Below, piece by piece: positions 34,747-44,835 of a stretch of 64,000 bases of DNA. This stretch comes from Parabacteroides massiliensis (GTDB lineage: Bacteria > Bacteroidota > Bacteroidia > Bacteroidales > Tannerellaceae), in contig NZ_LT700191.1 of NCBI RefSeq assembly GCF_900155425.1, forward strand, positions 607,918-671,917. The letters are read 5' to 3'. The notes under the pieces are model-generated. The model was not told the DNA's origin, searched no databases, and saw nothing but the letters and a program-made list of their open reading frames with translations. Position 1 is the stretch's first letter; each line of letters begins with the position of its first letter. The translations under genes were made by a program, and so were the position numbers.

Positions 34747-37374
34747 CTACTTCTTCAAAGCTGCGATACTTTCTTCGATAGACTTGATTTTACTTTCTGC
34801 ATCGGCCTGTTTCTTGCGTTCCATTTCAATGACTTTGGCCGGAGCTTTGCTTACAAAACTTTCGTTACTCAGCTTTTTCAACACAGAGGCCAGGAAACCT
34901 TGCTGGTATTTCAGTTCGTCCTGAAGCTTAGCCAGTTCTTCTTCCACGTTGATCATATTACCCAATGGAACAGCATATTCCGTCGTACGCACCAAGAAGG
35001 AAACAGAGCCGGCAGTTTTTTCTTCCGTACGAATAATGGACGACAGGTTACACATTTTGGTAATTACGGCGTTGAAGTGATCGTTATGTTCACCCAATAC
35101 CTGCAATTCCAATGCTTCCTTATTCGGTATATTTTTCTGAAGACGTATCGTACGCACTCCACCCACAATTTCTTTTGCAATTTCGAAATTCTCCAAATAT
35201 GCGTTATCAACAGGTGCAACTTCCGGGATTAAAGCGACCATCAAGCTTTCACCTTCTTTGCGCGGTTCCAATGCTTGCCACAATTCTTCTGTTATAAAGG
35301 GCATAAACGGATGGAGCAAACGGAGCAGGGCGTCGAAGAAGCCAAGTGTTGACAAGTAGGTCGATTTATCAACAGGTTGTTGATAACCCGGTTTAACCAT
35401 CTCTAAGTACCAAGCAGAAAACTCATCCCAGAAGAGTTTGTAAACAGCCATCATCGCTTCGCTCAAACGGTATTTGCCAAACAGGTCGTCCATTTCGACG
35501 ATTGTCTTGTCCAACTGCATCTTAAACCACTTGACGGCTGTAGCTGCCGCTTCAGGCTGTTCGATAGTTGAATCGACCGTCCATCCTTTGATCAGACGGA
35601 AGGCATTCCATATCTTATTGTTGAAGTTACGCCCTTGTTCGCACAACGCTTCATCGAAAGGTATATCGTTTCCGGCAGGTGCCGCCATCATCAGCCCCAT
35701 ACGCACGCCATCGGCACCGTATTGCTCGATCAGCTTCAGCGGGTCGGGAGAGTTTCCTAATGACTTTGACATCTTACGTCCCAGTTTGTCACGCACAATA
35801 CCGGTGAAATAAACATTCTTGAACGGCATCTTGCCCCGATATTCGTAACCGGCCATAATCATACGGGCTACCCAGAAGAAAATAATATCCGGTCCTGTCA
35901 CCAAGTCGCTCGTCGGATAATAGTAGTTGATCTCCTGGTTGTCCGGATCGTTGATGCCATTGAACAGGGAGATCGGCCATAACCAAGAAGAGAACCAAGT
36001 ATCCAGCACATCTTCGTCCTGACGCAGATCGGCCATTGTCAAAGAGACGTTACCGGTCTTCTCCTTTGCCATTTCCAACGCTTTCTCTGCCGTTTCGGCT
36101 ACGACATAACCGCCTTCGGGCAGGAAATAAGCGGGGATACGGTGTCCCCACCACAACTGACGGCTGATACACCAGTCCTTGATATTTTCCATCCAATGGC
36201 GATAGGTATTCTTGAATTTCGGAGGATAGAACTTGATGTCATCCTTCATCACCGGTTCCAAGGCAATCTGTGCAAGGTGCTCCATCTTCAGGAACCATTG
36301 CATAGACAATTTCGGTTCGATAGGCACATTGGTACGTTCGGAGAAACCGACTTTATTTTCATAAGCTTCCACCTTTTCCATCAGCCCAGCAGCTTCCAGG
36401 TCTTTTTCGATCTGCTTACGGACATCAAAACGGTCCATACCGACATACAAACCGCCGGCCTCGCTGATCGTACCGTTGTCATTGAATATATCAATAGAAG
36501 GCAAATTATATTTTTCGCCCAACATATAGTCGTTCACATCGTGTGCCGGAGTCACTTTCAGACAACCGGTACCGAACTCGATATCCACATAATCGTCTTC
36601 AATCACCGGGATCACGCGGTTTACCAACGGAACAATCACTTTCTTCCCCTTCAACCAAGCGTTCTTCGGGTCGTTCGGATTGATACACATAGCCGTATCT
36701 CCCATGATCGTTTCAGGACGGGTTGTAGCGACAACCGCATAACGGCCTTCCGGATCACCTTCCACCTTGTAGCGGAGGTAATATAGTTTGCTGTGCTCTT
36801 CCTTATAAATAACTTCTTCGTCGGATAGGGCGGTCAGCGCTTTCGGATCCCAGTTCACCATACGGACACCACGATATATCAATCCTTTATTATAGAGATC
36901 GACAAAAACCTTGATCACACTTTCGGAACGCAGTTCGTCCATCGTGAAAGCCGTACGATCCCAATCACAAGATGCCCCCAACTTACGCAACTGTTTAAGG
37001 ATGATGCCTCCGTGTTCCTCTTTCCATTCCCAAGCATGTTTCAGGAAGTCTTCACGTGTCAGGTCAGTTTTCTTAATCCCCTGCTGTGCAAGGCGATTCA
37101 CGACTTTAGCTTCGGTTGCGATGGAAGCATGGTCCGTTCCCGGCACCCAACAAGCGTTTTTTCCCTGCATACGGGCACGGCGGATCAGAATGTCCTGAAT
37201 GGTATTGTTAAGCATGTGTCCCATGTGAAGCACGCCGGTGACGTTTGGAGGTGGAATGACGATTGTATACGGCTCACGGCCGTCGGGTTTCGACTTGAAA
37301 AAGCCGTTATCCAACCAATACTGATACCACTTACCCTCTACTTCTGCGGGGTTGTACTTACTTGCAATTTCCAT
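34747..37374 (-). CDS. valS: Valyl-tRNA synthetase
   Basis: Class I synthetase of 875 residues, within the family's usual length. The HIGH motif appears as [14 protein letters not shown] (about 49-62) and the KMSKS loop as [14 protein letters not shown]. The editing domain shows [12 protein letters not shown]. The anticodon-binding region precedes a C-terminal coiled coil (about 805-875) typical of ValRS, which contacts the tRNA. The two tandem promoter boxes lie upstream at 37437-37452. Downstream follows the 52-codon secreted ORF. Confidence 0.97.
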   Translation of the reverse strand: MEIASKYNPAEVEGKWYQYWLDNGFFKSKPDGREPYTIVIPPPNVTGVLHMGHMLNNTIQDILIRRARMQGKNACWVPGTDHASIATEAKVVNRLAQQGIKKTDLTREDFLKHAWEWKEEHGGIILKQLRKLGASCDWDRTAFTMDELRSESVIKVFVDLYNKGLIYRGVRMVNWDPKALTALSDEEVIYKEEHSKLYYLRYKVEGDPEGRYAVVATTRPETIMGDTAMCINPNDPKNAWLKGKKVIVPLVNRVIPVIEDDYVDIEFGTGCLKVTPAHDVNDYMLGEKYNLPSIDIFNDNGTISEAGGLYVGMDRFDVRKQIEKDLEAAGLMEKVEAYENKVGFSERTNVPIEPKLSMQWFLKMEHLAQIALEPVMKDDIKFYPPKFKNTYRHWMENIKDWCISRQLWWGHRIPAYFLPEGGYVVAETAEKALEMAKEKTGNVSLTMADLRQDEDVLDTWFSSWLWPISLFNGINDPDNQEINYYYPTSDLVTGPDIIFFWVARMIMAGYEYRGKMPFKNVYFTGIVRDKLGRKMSKSLGNSPDPLKLIEQYGADGVRMGLMMAAPAGNDIPFDEALCEQGRNFNNKIWNAFRLIKGWTVDSTIEQPEAAATAVKWFKMQLDKTIVEMDDLFGKYRLSEAMMAVYKLFWDEFSAWYLEMVKPGYQQPVDKSTYLSTLGFFDALLRLLHPFMPFITEELWQALEPRKEGESLMVALIPEVAPVDNAYLENFEIAKEIVGGVRTIRLQKNIPNKEALELQVLGEHNDHFNAVITKMCNLSSIIRTEEKTAGSVSFLVRTTEYAVPLGNMINVEEELAKLQDELKYQQGFLASVLKKLSNESFVSKAPAKVIEMERKKQADAESKIKSIEESIAALKK

Positions 37375-37436
37375 ATTGTTTCGTTATATTTATATCTATG
37401 TTCGGCACAGACTAAAAAAGTCCGCCATTTTAAGGT

Positions 37437-37452
37437 GCAAAAGTACAAAAAT
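37437..37452 (-). promoter_or_regulatory. Two adjacent -7 boxes for valS
   Basis: Minus-strand TACTTTTG (37437-37444) and TATTTTTG (37445-37452) lie side by side, 62-78 bases before the valS ATG. Confidence 0.5.
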
Positions 37453-37797
37453 AATATAGATAAGCACATAAGAGCTTCGTTTTATATTACTTTGCATCAC
37501 GGCTTTTTCATTTAGGAAATGTTCATCGCTTGTTATTGCAGTAAATTTGAGAAAATTTGTATCCTCAGCCTCTGAGATGATGAAGGAATATGTTTTTAAG
37601 ATTATCAAAATGTCACTACTACCCCCTCTAAATCGGATTAGTACCCCATGTTTTGGGAACTACACTAACGGGTAATATTTTTTAACCTTTCATAATGTAC
37701 TGATTTATCCGAATAAAGATAATAAAATGACATTTGCCCAAATTCTGTTGTCACCACCACATCCTAACCATACGATATATACTAATTCTTTATTCAT

Positions 37798-37840
37798 AAA
37801 AATCCCCGAATCTTCATTCAAAGAACTCAGGTTCGGGGAT
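37798..37840 (-). terminator. Rho-independent terminator of the susCD unit
   Basis: Nine-base arms 37802-37810 and 37832-37840 (ATCCCCGAA/TTCGGGGAT) start 23 bases after the susD stop. Five T follow on the minus strand. Confidence 0.75.
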
Positions 37841-37863
37841 CACAACGTGAATTACAATCTATT

Positions 37864-39471
37864 TTACCAATCAGGATTCTGAACTAAATTCCCATTATTA
37901 TCCATTGCCTCTTGTGGGATTGGGAAAAGATACATTTTATCGTTCCAAAAACGTTCTTCCACAAATTTATGGTCCATTGCTTCATTGACAGCTCTTAAAC
38001 GAGCACCATAAACTTTACCGGATTTCACTTTATCCGCAATACGCCAGCGAATAATATCAAAATAACGTAATCCTTCAAATGCTGTCTCAATTCTTCTTTC
38101 ATGACGAAGTTTTTCTCTCAAAACCGATTGAGAAGCGACATCTATATTAGGCATTCCGACTCGAGCACGGATTTGATTGATCAAAGAAACTGCTTCAGGC
38201 AAATTTTGAGATAATTCAATCAAAGCCTCCGCACGCATTAGTAAGACATCGGCATAACGCAAAATCGTCATGTTTTTATCTGCCAATGTACGATCTGCAT
38301 ATTCTCCTCGCAAGTCAATCCATTTTTCACACATATAACCTGTCATGTGTGTTTCTTTCTGTACATAATCGCCACTATTAGGATCGTCCACTCCATAACG
38401 GCAACGCACATTTCCATCTACAACCCATTCCTTGTACGGCCAAGTGATAGTTGCATTCAAGCGAGGATCACGAAAATCAAATTCACCCCGATGGGTTTCC
38501 GTTTCAGCCTCTTTCCTTTTCTGAGCATACTCACAACCCAAAGATTCACATTCAGAAACGGGATGTCCGTTCAAACATTCATAATCGTCAACCAGCTCAT
38601 TTAAAGCAAGCACATTAGACCAACCAGAATAAACACCGGAGACATACGACAAATTTCTGTTTAAATCATGGACGACTAACGGTGAACTATATTGACGCTC
38701 AAATATTACCTCTTTGTTGTTTCCATCCGACTGCGGACGAAACAATTTATCATAATCGGCATACAATTCGTAATCGCCAGATTCTATGACCTTCTCTGTG
38801 TACTCTAACACCTTTTCATAATTCTTTTCATATAAATAAATGCGAGAAAGGTATGAATTGACTGTCTGCTCATTCACACGTCCACTCTCTTTAATTTCAA
38901 GCGCATTTATATTAGGGAGAACAAAACCTTCCAACTCGCTCAATATAAAATTCAGAACCTCCTGACGAGGCTGGCGAGAAGTCTCACGAGATTCCGCAAC
39001 AGTCAATGTTTTAGTGATTAATGGAACATCTCCGAAATAGAATATCATATCATAATAAACAAAAGCCCGGATAAAACGAACCTCTGCACTAAACCTCAAA
39101 TATTCAGCTTCCGTTATTTTATCTTTCGCTTTTTCCAAGCCTTCCATTATATAATTTAACTTGGCGATAGAAGCATATTTCCATTCTCTTTTCACTGCAC
39201 TATTCTGAGTCGTATAGGTTCCATTGCCTATTTCTGTTTGAGCAGAACTCCTGCGCATTCCATTATCACTGAAACAATCCCGATATGCAACTTCTTCCGT
39301 ACCATAAATATACTCATAAGCTCCTTTAACCATCATTTCTGTCTGGCTTTTATCATTCCACCATTGATCCTCCGAAATTTGATCCAGTGGCGGAGTTGTC
39401 AAAAAACTGTCACACGAAACCAATCCTAATAAAAAGGCAATCGCACACAAATATTTATTTATCGTTTTCAT
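37864..39471 (-). CDS. SusD/RagB-like nutrient-binding lipoprotein
   Basis: Outer-membrane lipoprotein of 535 residues that caps a SusC barrel and binds the substrate. Lipobox LVSCDSFLTTPPLDQIS with the Cys at about residue 20. The TPR-containing RagB body includes ANVRFIRA-like SAEVRFIRAFVYYDM, VNSYLSRIYLYEKNYEKVLEYTEKVI and ILRYADVLLMRAEALIEL. The C-terminus ends LFPIPQEAMDNNGNLVQNPDW, characteristic of the family. Its start overlaps the susC stop by 4 bases. No glycosidase or peptidase is encoded alongside, so the ligand cannot be deduced. Confidence 0.94.
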   Translation of the reverse strand: MKTINKYLCAIAFLLGLVSCDSFLTTPPLDQISEDQWWNDKSQTEMMVKGAYEYIYGTEEVAYRDCFSDNGMRRSSAQTEIGNGTYTTQNSAVKREWKYASIAKLNYIMEGLEKAKDKITEAEYLRFSAEVRFIRAFVYYDMIFYFGDVPLITKTLTVAESRETSRQPRQEVLNFILSELEGFVLPNINALEIKESGRVNEQTVNSYLSRIYLYEKNYEKVLEYTEKVIESGDYELYADYDKLFRPQSDGNNKEVIFERQYSSPLVVHDLNRNLSYVSGVYSGWSNVLALNELVDDYECLNGHPVSECESLGCEYAQKRKEAETETHRGEFDFRDPRLNATITWPYKEWVVDGNVRCRYGVDDPNSGDYVQKETHMTGYMCEKWIDLRGEYADRTLADKNMTILRYADVLLMRAEALIELSQNLPEAVSLINQIRARVGMPNIDVASQSVLREKLRHERRIETAFEGLRYFDIIRWRIADKVKSGKVYGARLRAVNEAMDHKFVEERFWNDKMYLFPIPQEAMDNNGNLVQNPDW

Positions 39472-42400
39472 CTTTCCTTACTTTTAAAATTGACATTCAA
39501 ACCAAATGAATATGTACGGGCAAACGGATAAGCCCATGCACTGGCTGCTTCCGGATCCATACCTGGTACGAAATCAGAGACCGTAAACAGGTTGTTGGCC
39601 GTGAAATAAACACGTACACGGCTGAAACCGGTTGAAGACAACACCTTGCGAGGAATAGTATATCCCAATGTCAAGTTCTTCATACGTAAATAACCGGCGT
39701 TGATCATCCAGTAATCAGAGTTCTCATAATTATGATTCGCATCGCTTTTATTCAAAATACGCGGATATTTGGCATCTGTGTTCTGAGGTGTCCAATAATC
39801 CAGTTGATGTTCAAAAATAGAAGCGTCATTCAAAGGTCTTACAAAATGATCATTCACAATCCGATCTTGTTGTCCGACACCTTGGAAAAACATTCCCAAA
39901 TCAAAGTTTTTATAATCGAACGAAAGATTCATGCCATACAGAAAATGAGGATTGGGATCTCCTAAAACGACACGGTCATTTGCATCGATCTTGTTATCAC
40001 CATTTTGATCTTTATAACGGATATCACCTGCACTTGTCTTCGAGTTCTGGAATGGAGCTTCCGCTACTTCTTTGTCTGACTGGAATAACCCCATCGATTC
40101 ATAACCATAAATAGAGTTGAACGGCAAACCAACCTCCGTATAGGTACTCGAACCCTTCCACGGACCCGTATCTCCCAAATCAACGACTTCATTCCGGTTA
40201 TCAGACAAGTTTGCTGAAATGCTATATCCGAAATCGTTCACCCGGTCGTTCCATCCCAATGACAATTCCCATCCTTTATTCCGAACCTGACCGATATTCA
40301 TATTCGGTTTGCCAAAACCATATTCCAATGGGACAGGCATCGCCAACAATATATCTCGCGTGTTCTTGACATAATATTCACCCGTAAAACTCAAACGATT
40401 ATTCAGCAGCCGGGCGTCCATACCTACATTGAACATATCCGAATGTTCCCATGTCAGTTCCGTGTTTCCGATTGTTTTCAACTGGGCAATCTGCTGATAG
40501 CTGTTGTTCAGAATCAAACCTCCAGTCGAAACTAACGTATAGCTCGGATACAGCCCCAACCCGTTCGCATTACCGGTCTGTCCCCAAGAAGCACGAATTT
40601 TCAAATCATCCAAGAAGTTGTGCGTCCCCTCCATGAAAGACTCTTGAGAAAGACGCCAAGCGACAGCTACAGAAGGGAATGTCGACCAACGACTTCCTGC
40701 TGCAAAACGCGAAGAAGCATCAGAACGCATACTCAACGACAGAATATATTTATTGTCATAATCATAGTTGATACGCCCAATGAAAGAGGCTAAAGCCCAA
40801 TGCTCACCGTTTCCATCATTACTCCAATTATCTTTCGGACCAGGATTCAACTCCCAAATCAGATCTGTCGGATAACCAGAACGAGCTCCTTTCAACCAGT
40901 CACTACTTTCACTTTCCTGTTGATAACCGGCTAAAATATCAAAATTATGGATGCCAAAGCTCTTCTTATAATTCAACAATGCCTGCAAATTATAGTAGTT
41001 ATCCTGATCTCTACGATCAGAAAAAGTGTTCTGGCCTTTTTCTATCGTTTCTTGTGTAAAATAATTCTTATACACTAATTTGCGAGATTGGGATTCTTCA
41101 TCTTTAAACGTGTATTTAACATTCGCGATTCCAGTAAATGTCAATCCGTCAACAATTTCATAGTTCAACTTGAAAAGACCTGAAGCCTCATGCCGGTTTG
41201 TAAATTTCTGCCCCCCTTCATAAAGCGCAACCAATGGATTGGTAAAGAAACCGGCGTTGTAACCATACGTTCCATCTGTATAATAAGCCACCATTGTCGG
41301 ATCTGCTGCAATAACCTGTTTATAAATATCCTGCTGATTATTCAAACCTTCCATATCACGTAACTGATAACGGATATCGAACGAAATGTCAAATTTTTTG
41401 CTAATCTGGATATCAGTACTTGAACGCACGTTGAATACATTCTGTTGTGTTTGCGGGAAAATGCCTGTTTGATGATCTACACCTGCACTCACCAAATATT
41501 TCACCTTCTCAGTCCCGCCGGAAGCCTCAATGCCATGACGGGTTATCACAGTGTTCTGAATCGTCAGATCTAACCAGTCTGTATTCGGATAGCGATTCGG
41601 ATCTGTTCCATTCTCATAGCCGGCAATCTGTTCGGCAGTATAAATCGGATCCTGATTCATATTAGCTACTGCCTCATTCATAATGCGAGCATATTGTCCG
41701 GAACTGACTGTTTTAGGCATGTGCATCGGCGTATTAACCCCCACGGAACCATTATACCGGAACGTAGGTTTGCCTTCTTTTCCTCGTTTTGTCGTGATCA
41801 ATAAAACACCGTTGGCTGCACGTGAACCGTAGATTGCAGACGAAGCTGCATCCTTCAAGACATTTATGCTTTCAATGTCTTCCGGATTCAAAAAGTTGAA
41901 ATCTGCCGGAACACCGTCAACCAACACCAATGGCGCCGTAGAATTATTAGTATTCAAAACAGAAGACCCACGCAGTTGAAGAGAAGGAGATTCCCCTGGA
42001 GCACCTTTGCCCGTTACCATCAAACCAGGCACCTGCCCTTGCAAAGCTTCTCCTACAGTCTGCACCGGACGGTTTCGCAACGTTTCTGCTTTGACTGTCG
42101 TTACAGCAGTCGCAATATTGCCCTTACGTTGTGTGCCGTAACCAACCACTACGACTTCATCCAAACTCTGTGAATCTTCTTTCAGAACAAGCGGCCATTT
42201 CTTCTGGGTACCGACAGAAAACTGTTGTTCTATATAACCAATATAAGATATAATCAAAATGGCATCTTCCGAAGAGACGTTGATTGAGAACTTTCCATCT
42301 ATATCTGTCACCGTTCCGTTAGTCGTTCCTCTTTCAACAACATTCGCTCCGATAATCGGCAGGCCGGTCTCATCCACAATCATCCCGGCTACAGTTTTGC

Positions 42401-42806
42401 CAACCTGTTGGGAAACGGACAAAATTTGCTTTTCTCCTCGTTTCGTCAATACAATATAATCATCATCAAAAACATACTTGATACCGGAACCATCGAAAAC
42501 ACGGTTCAAGCAATCAGCAACGGATTTACTTCCGGATTCAAGTGAAACTGTTCTATTTGCATCGACATCTCGTTTGTTGTATACAAACATATATCCCGTT
42601 TCTTTTTCGACTTGTTCGATAAAGGCTCCGATTGTCATACGGGAATTTGTAATATTTACTTTTGCCGTCTGCGCATCCATATCCGCCGCATAAGAAGCAA
42701 AGGCACAGGCGAACAATCCCAATGTTGATAATCTCATAACATTAAAAAATTTACCAAAGCACTGTCTTTTACGTAATAAATGTATGGGTAAAGTATATTT
42801 TTTCAT
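39468..42806 (-). CDS. SusC/RagA TonB-dependent receptor with STN domain
   Basis: Outer-membrane receptor of 1112 residues. After a signal region (to about 45) there is an STN domain (about 48-115, ITNSRMTIGAFIEQVEKETGYMF), the part that signals to an anti-sigma factor. A carboxypeptidase-D-like domain (about 135-215, VDETGLPIIGANVVERGTTNG) is next, then the plug (VVVGYGTQRKGNIATAV, VLKDAASSAIYGSRAANGVLL) and the beta barrel to the end. The STN domain fits control by the FecR and ECF sigma genes lying upstream. Substrate is likely an oligosaccharide or glycan released in the gut; that is family inference. Confidence 0.95.
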   Translation of the reverse strand: MKKYTLPIHLLRKRQCFGKFFNVMRLSTLGLFACAFASYAADMDAQTAKVNITNSRMTIGAFIEQVEKETGYMFVYNKRDVDANRTVSLESGSKSVADCLNRVFDGSGIKYVFDDDYIVLTKRGEKQILSVSQQVGKTVAGMIVDETGLPIIGANVVERGTTNGTVTDIDGKFSINVSSEDAILIISYIGYIEQQFSVGTQKKWPLVLKEDSQSLDEVVVVGYGTQRKGNIATAVTTVKAETLRNRPVQTVGEALQGQVPGLMVTGKGAPGESPSLQLRGSSVLNTNNSTAPLVLVDGVPADFNFLNPEDIESINVLKDAASSAIYGSRAANGVLLITTKRGKEGKPTFRYNGSVGVNTPMHMPKTVSSGQYARIMNEAVANMNQDPIYTAEQIAGYENGTDPNRYPNTDWLDLTIQNTVITRHGIEASGGTEKVKYLVSAGVDHQTGIFPQTQQNVFNVRSSTDIQISKKFDISFDIRYQLRDMEGLNNQQDIYKQVIAADPTMVAYYTDGTYGYNAGFFTNPLVALYEGGQKFTNRHEASGLFKLNYEIVDGLTFTGIANVKYTFKDEESQSRKLVYKNYFTQETIEKGQNTFSDRRDQDNYYNLQALLNYKKSFGIHNFDILAGYQQESESSDWLKGARSGYPTDLIWELNPGPKDNWSNDGNGEHWALASFIGRINYDYDNKYILSLSMRSDASSRFAAGSRWSTFPSVAVAWRLSQESFMEGTHNFLDDLKIRASWGQTGNANGLGLYPSYTLVSTGGLILNNSYQQIAQLKTIGNTELTWEHSDMFNVGMDARLLNNRLSFTGEYYVKNTRDILLAMPVPLEYGFGKPNMNIGQVRNKGWELSLGWNDRVNDFGYSISANLSDNRNEVVDLGDTGPWKGSSTYTEVGLPFNSIYGYESMGLFQSDKEVAEAPFQNSKTSAGDIRYKDQNGDNKIDANDRVVLGDPNPHFLYGMNLSFDYKNFDLGMFFQGVGQQDRIVNDHFVRPLNDASIFEHQLDYWTPQNTDAKYPRILNKSDANHNYENSDYWMINAGYLRMKNLTLGYTIPRKVLSSTGFSRVRVYFTANNLFTVSDFVPGMDPEAASAWAYPFARTYSFGLNVNFKSKER

Positions 42807-42862
42807 ACTTTTGTGAATTAGATATTTAATACTTCTTTTTACGATTAAAGGTGTTAAATTTT

Positions 42863-42892
42863 AGCCGTCTGGTGCGGGCACACCAGACGGCT
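42863..42892. terminator. Strong hairpin between fecR and susC
   Basis: Arms AGCCGTCTGGTG (42863-42874) and CACCAGACGGCT (42881-42892) form a 12-bp GC-rich stem with a 6-base loop, 57 bases upstream of the susC ATG. The minus-strand side is followed by AAAATTT, so a classical U-tract is lacking. It could attenuate readthrough from the regulators or stabilise the susC mRNA 5' end. Confidence 0.6.
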
Positions 42893-43098
42893 TTTATATA
42901 TATAAAACTTCTTCTATTCAAATCATAGGCATTATCTTTTTAGGTTACACATGTTTTTCCTGATATTTATAAGTTTGACCCCTCACCAGTGAAAGACCAC
43001 TATAGACACTTTATTTTTTAACCTCGCTTAACTTCTAACAAAGCTAACGAACCCGACAGCAATATCTCTATTGCCACTATTAAAATGATAATGTTATT

Positions 43099-44079
43099 TT
43101 ATTGTAATACGATCAGGTTCTTATCGTCATCCTTCGTATACTTGAACGGATATACGATCTGGAGTTTCCGCAAAACGCTTTCCACTCCATCTCGTTGCCT
43201 GAATTTACCGGTATAGCGGAAGTTCCCGAGTTTCGTGTTTTTCACGATGATCGATACATCATAGTAGAGTTCCAGCTTCTTAATGATATCCGTCAGCAAC
43301 ATATCGTCAAAGATAAAGACTCCATCCTTCCATGCCATAAAATCCGTATTTTCGAATAAGGAAACTTTGGCAGAATGATCCGAGACAACAATTTGCTGCC
43401 GAGGTTGCAAAGCATAGCTGCTACTCCTGCCATGCACACAGGAAACGGAGACAGCCCCTTCGACCAGTGAAGCTACAAAATATTCTTCCGTATCGTAAGC
43501 ATTTACGTTGAACTTCGTTCCGGTGACCTGAATATCCATTTTGTTTGTCTTGACCACGAAAGGATTCCCTGCTGCTTTCTCCACTTCGAAAAAAGCTTCA
43601 CCATGCAGTTCGACTTCCCGCTTTTTCGGGTCGAAACGTTCGGGATAACGCAAGGTGGTGTTGGCATTTAACCAAACTTCGGTACCGTCGGCAAGCAAGA
43701 CTTTGGCACGCTGCCCGGGTGGAGTCGAAAACACCTGATAACGGACAAGCTCTTCCTCTTTGTTTCCCGCATAATTCATCAGCAGATAAGTCGACAAGAC
43801 AGAAAAGAGCACGATCGCGGCATAACTCGCCACTTTACGCAGACTGAATAGCAACGTACGTCTCTTCCGCATACCGACAAACAAGCGATATTGCCTGTCC
43901 GAAGCAACCCCATCCTCTTTCGCCATAGAAACAAGCGCGGACAGATTTTGTATCCCGGCCGCCTCTTTCCTGAGTTCTTTATTTTCTTTCAACTGCTGGA
44001 AAAGAATTCGTTTTTCTTCTACAGAAATCTCTCCTGCCAAATATTTTGATAACAGATCGTACATACTTCCTTTTGTCAT
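43099..44079 (-). CDS. FecR-like anti-sigma factor
   Basis: Single-pass inner-membrane regulator of 326 residues. The cytoplasmic N-terminal helices (about 1-75) would bind the sigma factor. A transmembrane segment (VASYAAIVLFSVLSTYLLMN) lies at about 79-98. The periplasmic FecR domain (TPPGQRAKVLLADGTEVWLN, FDPKKREVELHGEAFFEVEK, TGTKFNVNAYD) follows, and a DUF4974 C-terminal domain (FIFDDMLLTDIIKKLELYYDV) that matches the STN fold of the receptor. It sits between the sigma gene (62 bases) and susC. The three-part relay receptor/FecR/sigma follows the FecA-FecR-FecI model. Confidence 0.93.
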   Translation of the reverse strand: MTKGSMYDLLSKYLAGEISVEEKRILFQQLKENKELRKEAAGIQNLSALVSMAKEDGVASDRQYRLFVGMRKRRTLLFSLRKVASYAAIVLFSVLSTYLLMNYAGNKEEELVRYQVFSTPPGQRAKVLLADGTEVWLNANTTLRYPERFDPKKREVELHGEAFFEVEKAAGNPFVVKTNKMDIQVTGTKFNVNAYDTEEYFVASLVEGAVSVSCVHGRSSSYALQPRQQIVVSDHSAKVSLFENTDFMAWKDGVFIFDDMLLTDIIKKLELYYDVSIIVKNTKLGNFRYTGKFRQRDGVESVLRKLQIVYPFKYTKDDDKNLIVLQ

Positions 44080-44141
44080 TATATATATAAGTTAAACCCT
44101 CATCACGGAACGTACCACTATGTCCCGATCCCAAATAAACA

Positions 44142-44684
44142 TTAATTAACCAGGAACAACAATAACGGCAAATAGTCTTTCAGTGCCACACGTAACTTTT
44201 TGAGAGCTGTGACCATCTGATTCTCTACCGTATTCACAGAGATTCCGAGCTCGTCCGATATTTCCTTGTATTTAAGCCCTTCGATACGGCTTTTGATAAA
44301 GACTTCGCGGCAACGTTCAGGTAACGTGTCAAGAGCACGCCGGATAATCTCCTGCAACTCCTCCTCCGACTGGTAGGAATAGTCGAACGTCTCCAATGCA
44401 TACAATTTGAATCTTAGCTCTTCTTTCATCTGGCTGTTATACTCTTCTTCGATCAGCTTGTGGCGCAGAAAGTTCAGGCAGCGGTTTTTCACCAATGTAA
44501 ACAGATAAGTCGTAAGCGTAAAAGATATCTCGATTTCGTCCTTTCTTTCCCAAAGTATAAGAAATACATCTTGCACGATATTCTCTGCATCTTCATTTGC
44601 CGGAACATAATTTTGGGCAAAAGCGAACATCTTCGGATAATACAATTTATATAGCTTCTCAAAATTCCCCTTAAGGTATAGCAT
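44142..44684 (-). CDS. ECF RNA polymerase sigma factor (FecI-like)
   Basis: Sigma factor of 180 residues with region 2 (FEKLYKLYYPKMFAFAQNYV, AENIVQDVFLILWERKDEI, LTTYLFTLVKNRCLNFLRHK) and region 4 (LPERCREVFIKSRIEGLKYKEISDELGISVNTVENQM). This is the Bacteroidetes sigma-70 group encoded next to FecR genes. It would direct RNA polymerase to the susCD promoter when FecR releases it. It has a well-formed promoter of housekeeping type. No ECF-type promoter could be recognised before susC because its consensus is unknown to me. Confidence 0.94.
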   Translation of the reverse strand: MLYLKGNFEKLYKLYYPKMFAFAQNYVPANEDAENIVQDVFLILWERKDEIEISFTLTTYLFTLVKNRCLNFLRHKLIEEEYNSQMKEELRFKLYALETFDYSYQSEEELQEIIRRALDTLPERCREVFIKSRIEGLKYKEISDELGISVNTVENQMVTALKKLRVALKDYLPLLLFLVN

Positions 44685-44708
44685 ACCAATTTAATTTAAT
44701 CTTTTTAG

Positions 44709-44738
44709 CAAAAATAGTACATTCTTTCAGAGCTCAAA
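44709..44738 (-). promoter_or_regulatory. Promoter for the FecI-like sigma gene
   Basis: On the minus strand TTTG (44735-44738), an 18-base spacer and TATTTTTG (44709-44716), 24 bases before the ATG. Confidence 0.6.
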
Positions 44739-44781
44739 CATCTGCCTGCAAAATAATCTTATCATAAGTTGTCCGCATCTC

Positions 44782-44813
44782 CTTGCAGCATTGGCCAAAA
44801 GCCAGTATCTTTG
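44782..44813 (+). promoter_or_regulatory. Promoter for the pseudouridine synthase gene
   Basis: CTTG (3 of 4) at 44782-44785, a 20-base spacer and TATCTTTG at 44806-44813. It overlaps the upstream ATG at 44791, which argues for the start at 44836. Confidence 0.65.
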
Positions 44814-44835
44814 TAAACTATATATAATTAGGAAT

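Larger units (their letters stand above)
37375..37863. other. 489-base intergenic region upstream of valS
   Basis: Contains the valS promoter boxes at one end and the susCD terminator at the other. The middle (about 37460-37790) holds no open frame that I can support. A lone plus-strand TAAATTTG occurs near 37537 without a gene behind it. Confidence 0.55.

Noticed and set aside
42863-42892. Plus-strand intrinsic terminator
   Set aside because: A T-rich stretch follows on the plus strand, but no plus-strand gene lies upstream, so the hairpin was interpreted for the minus-strand operon.
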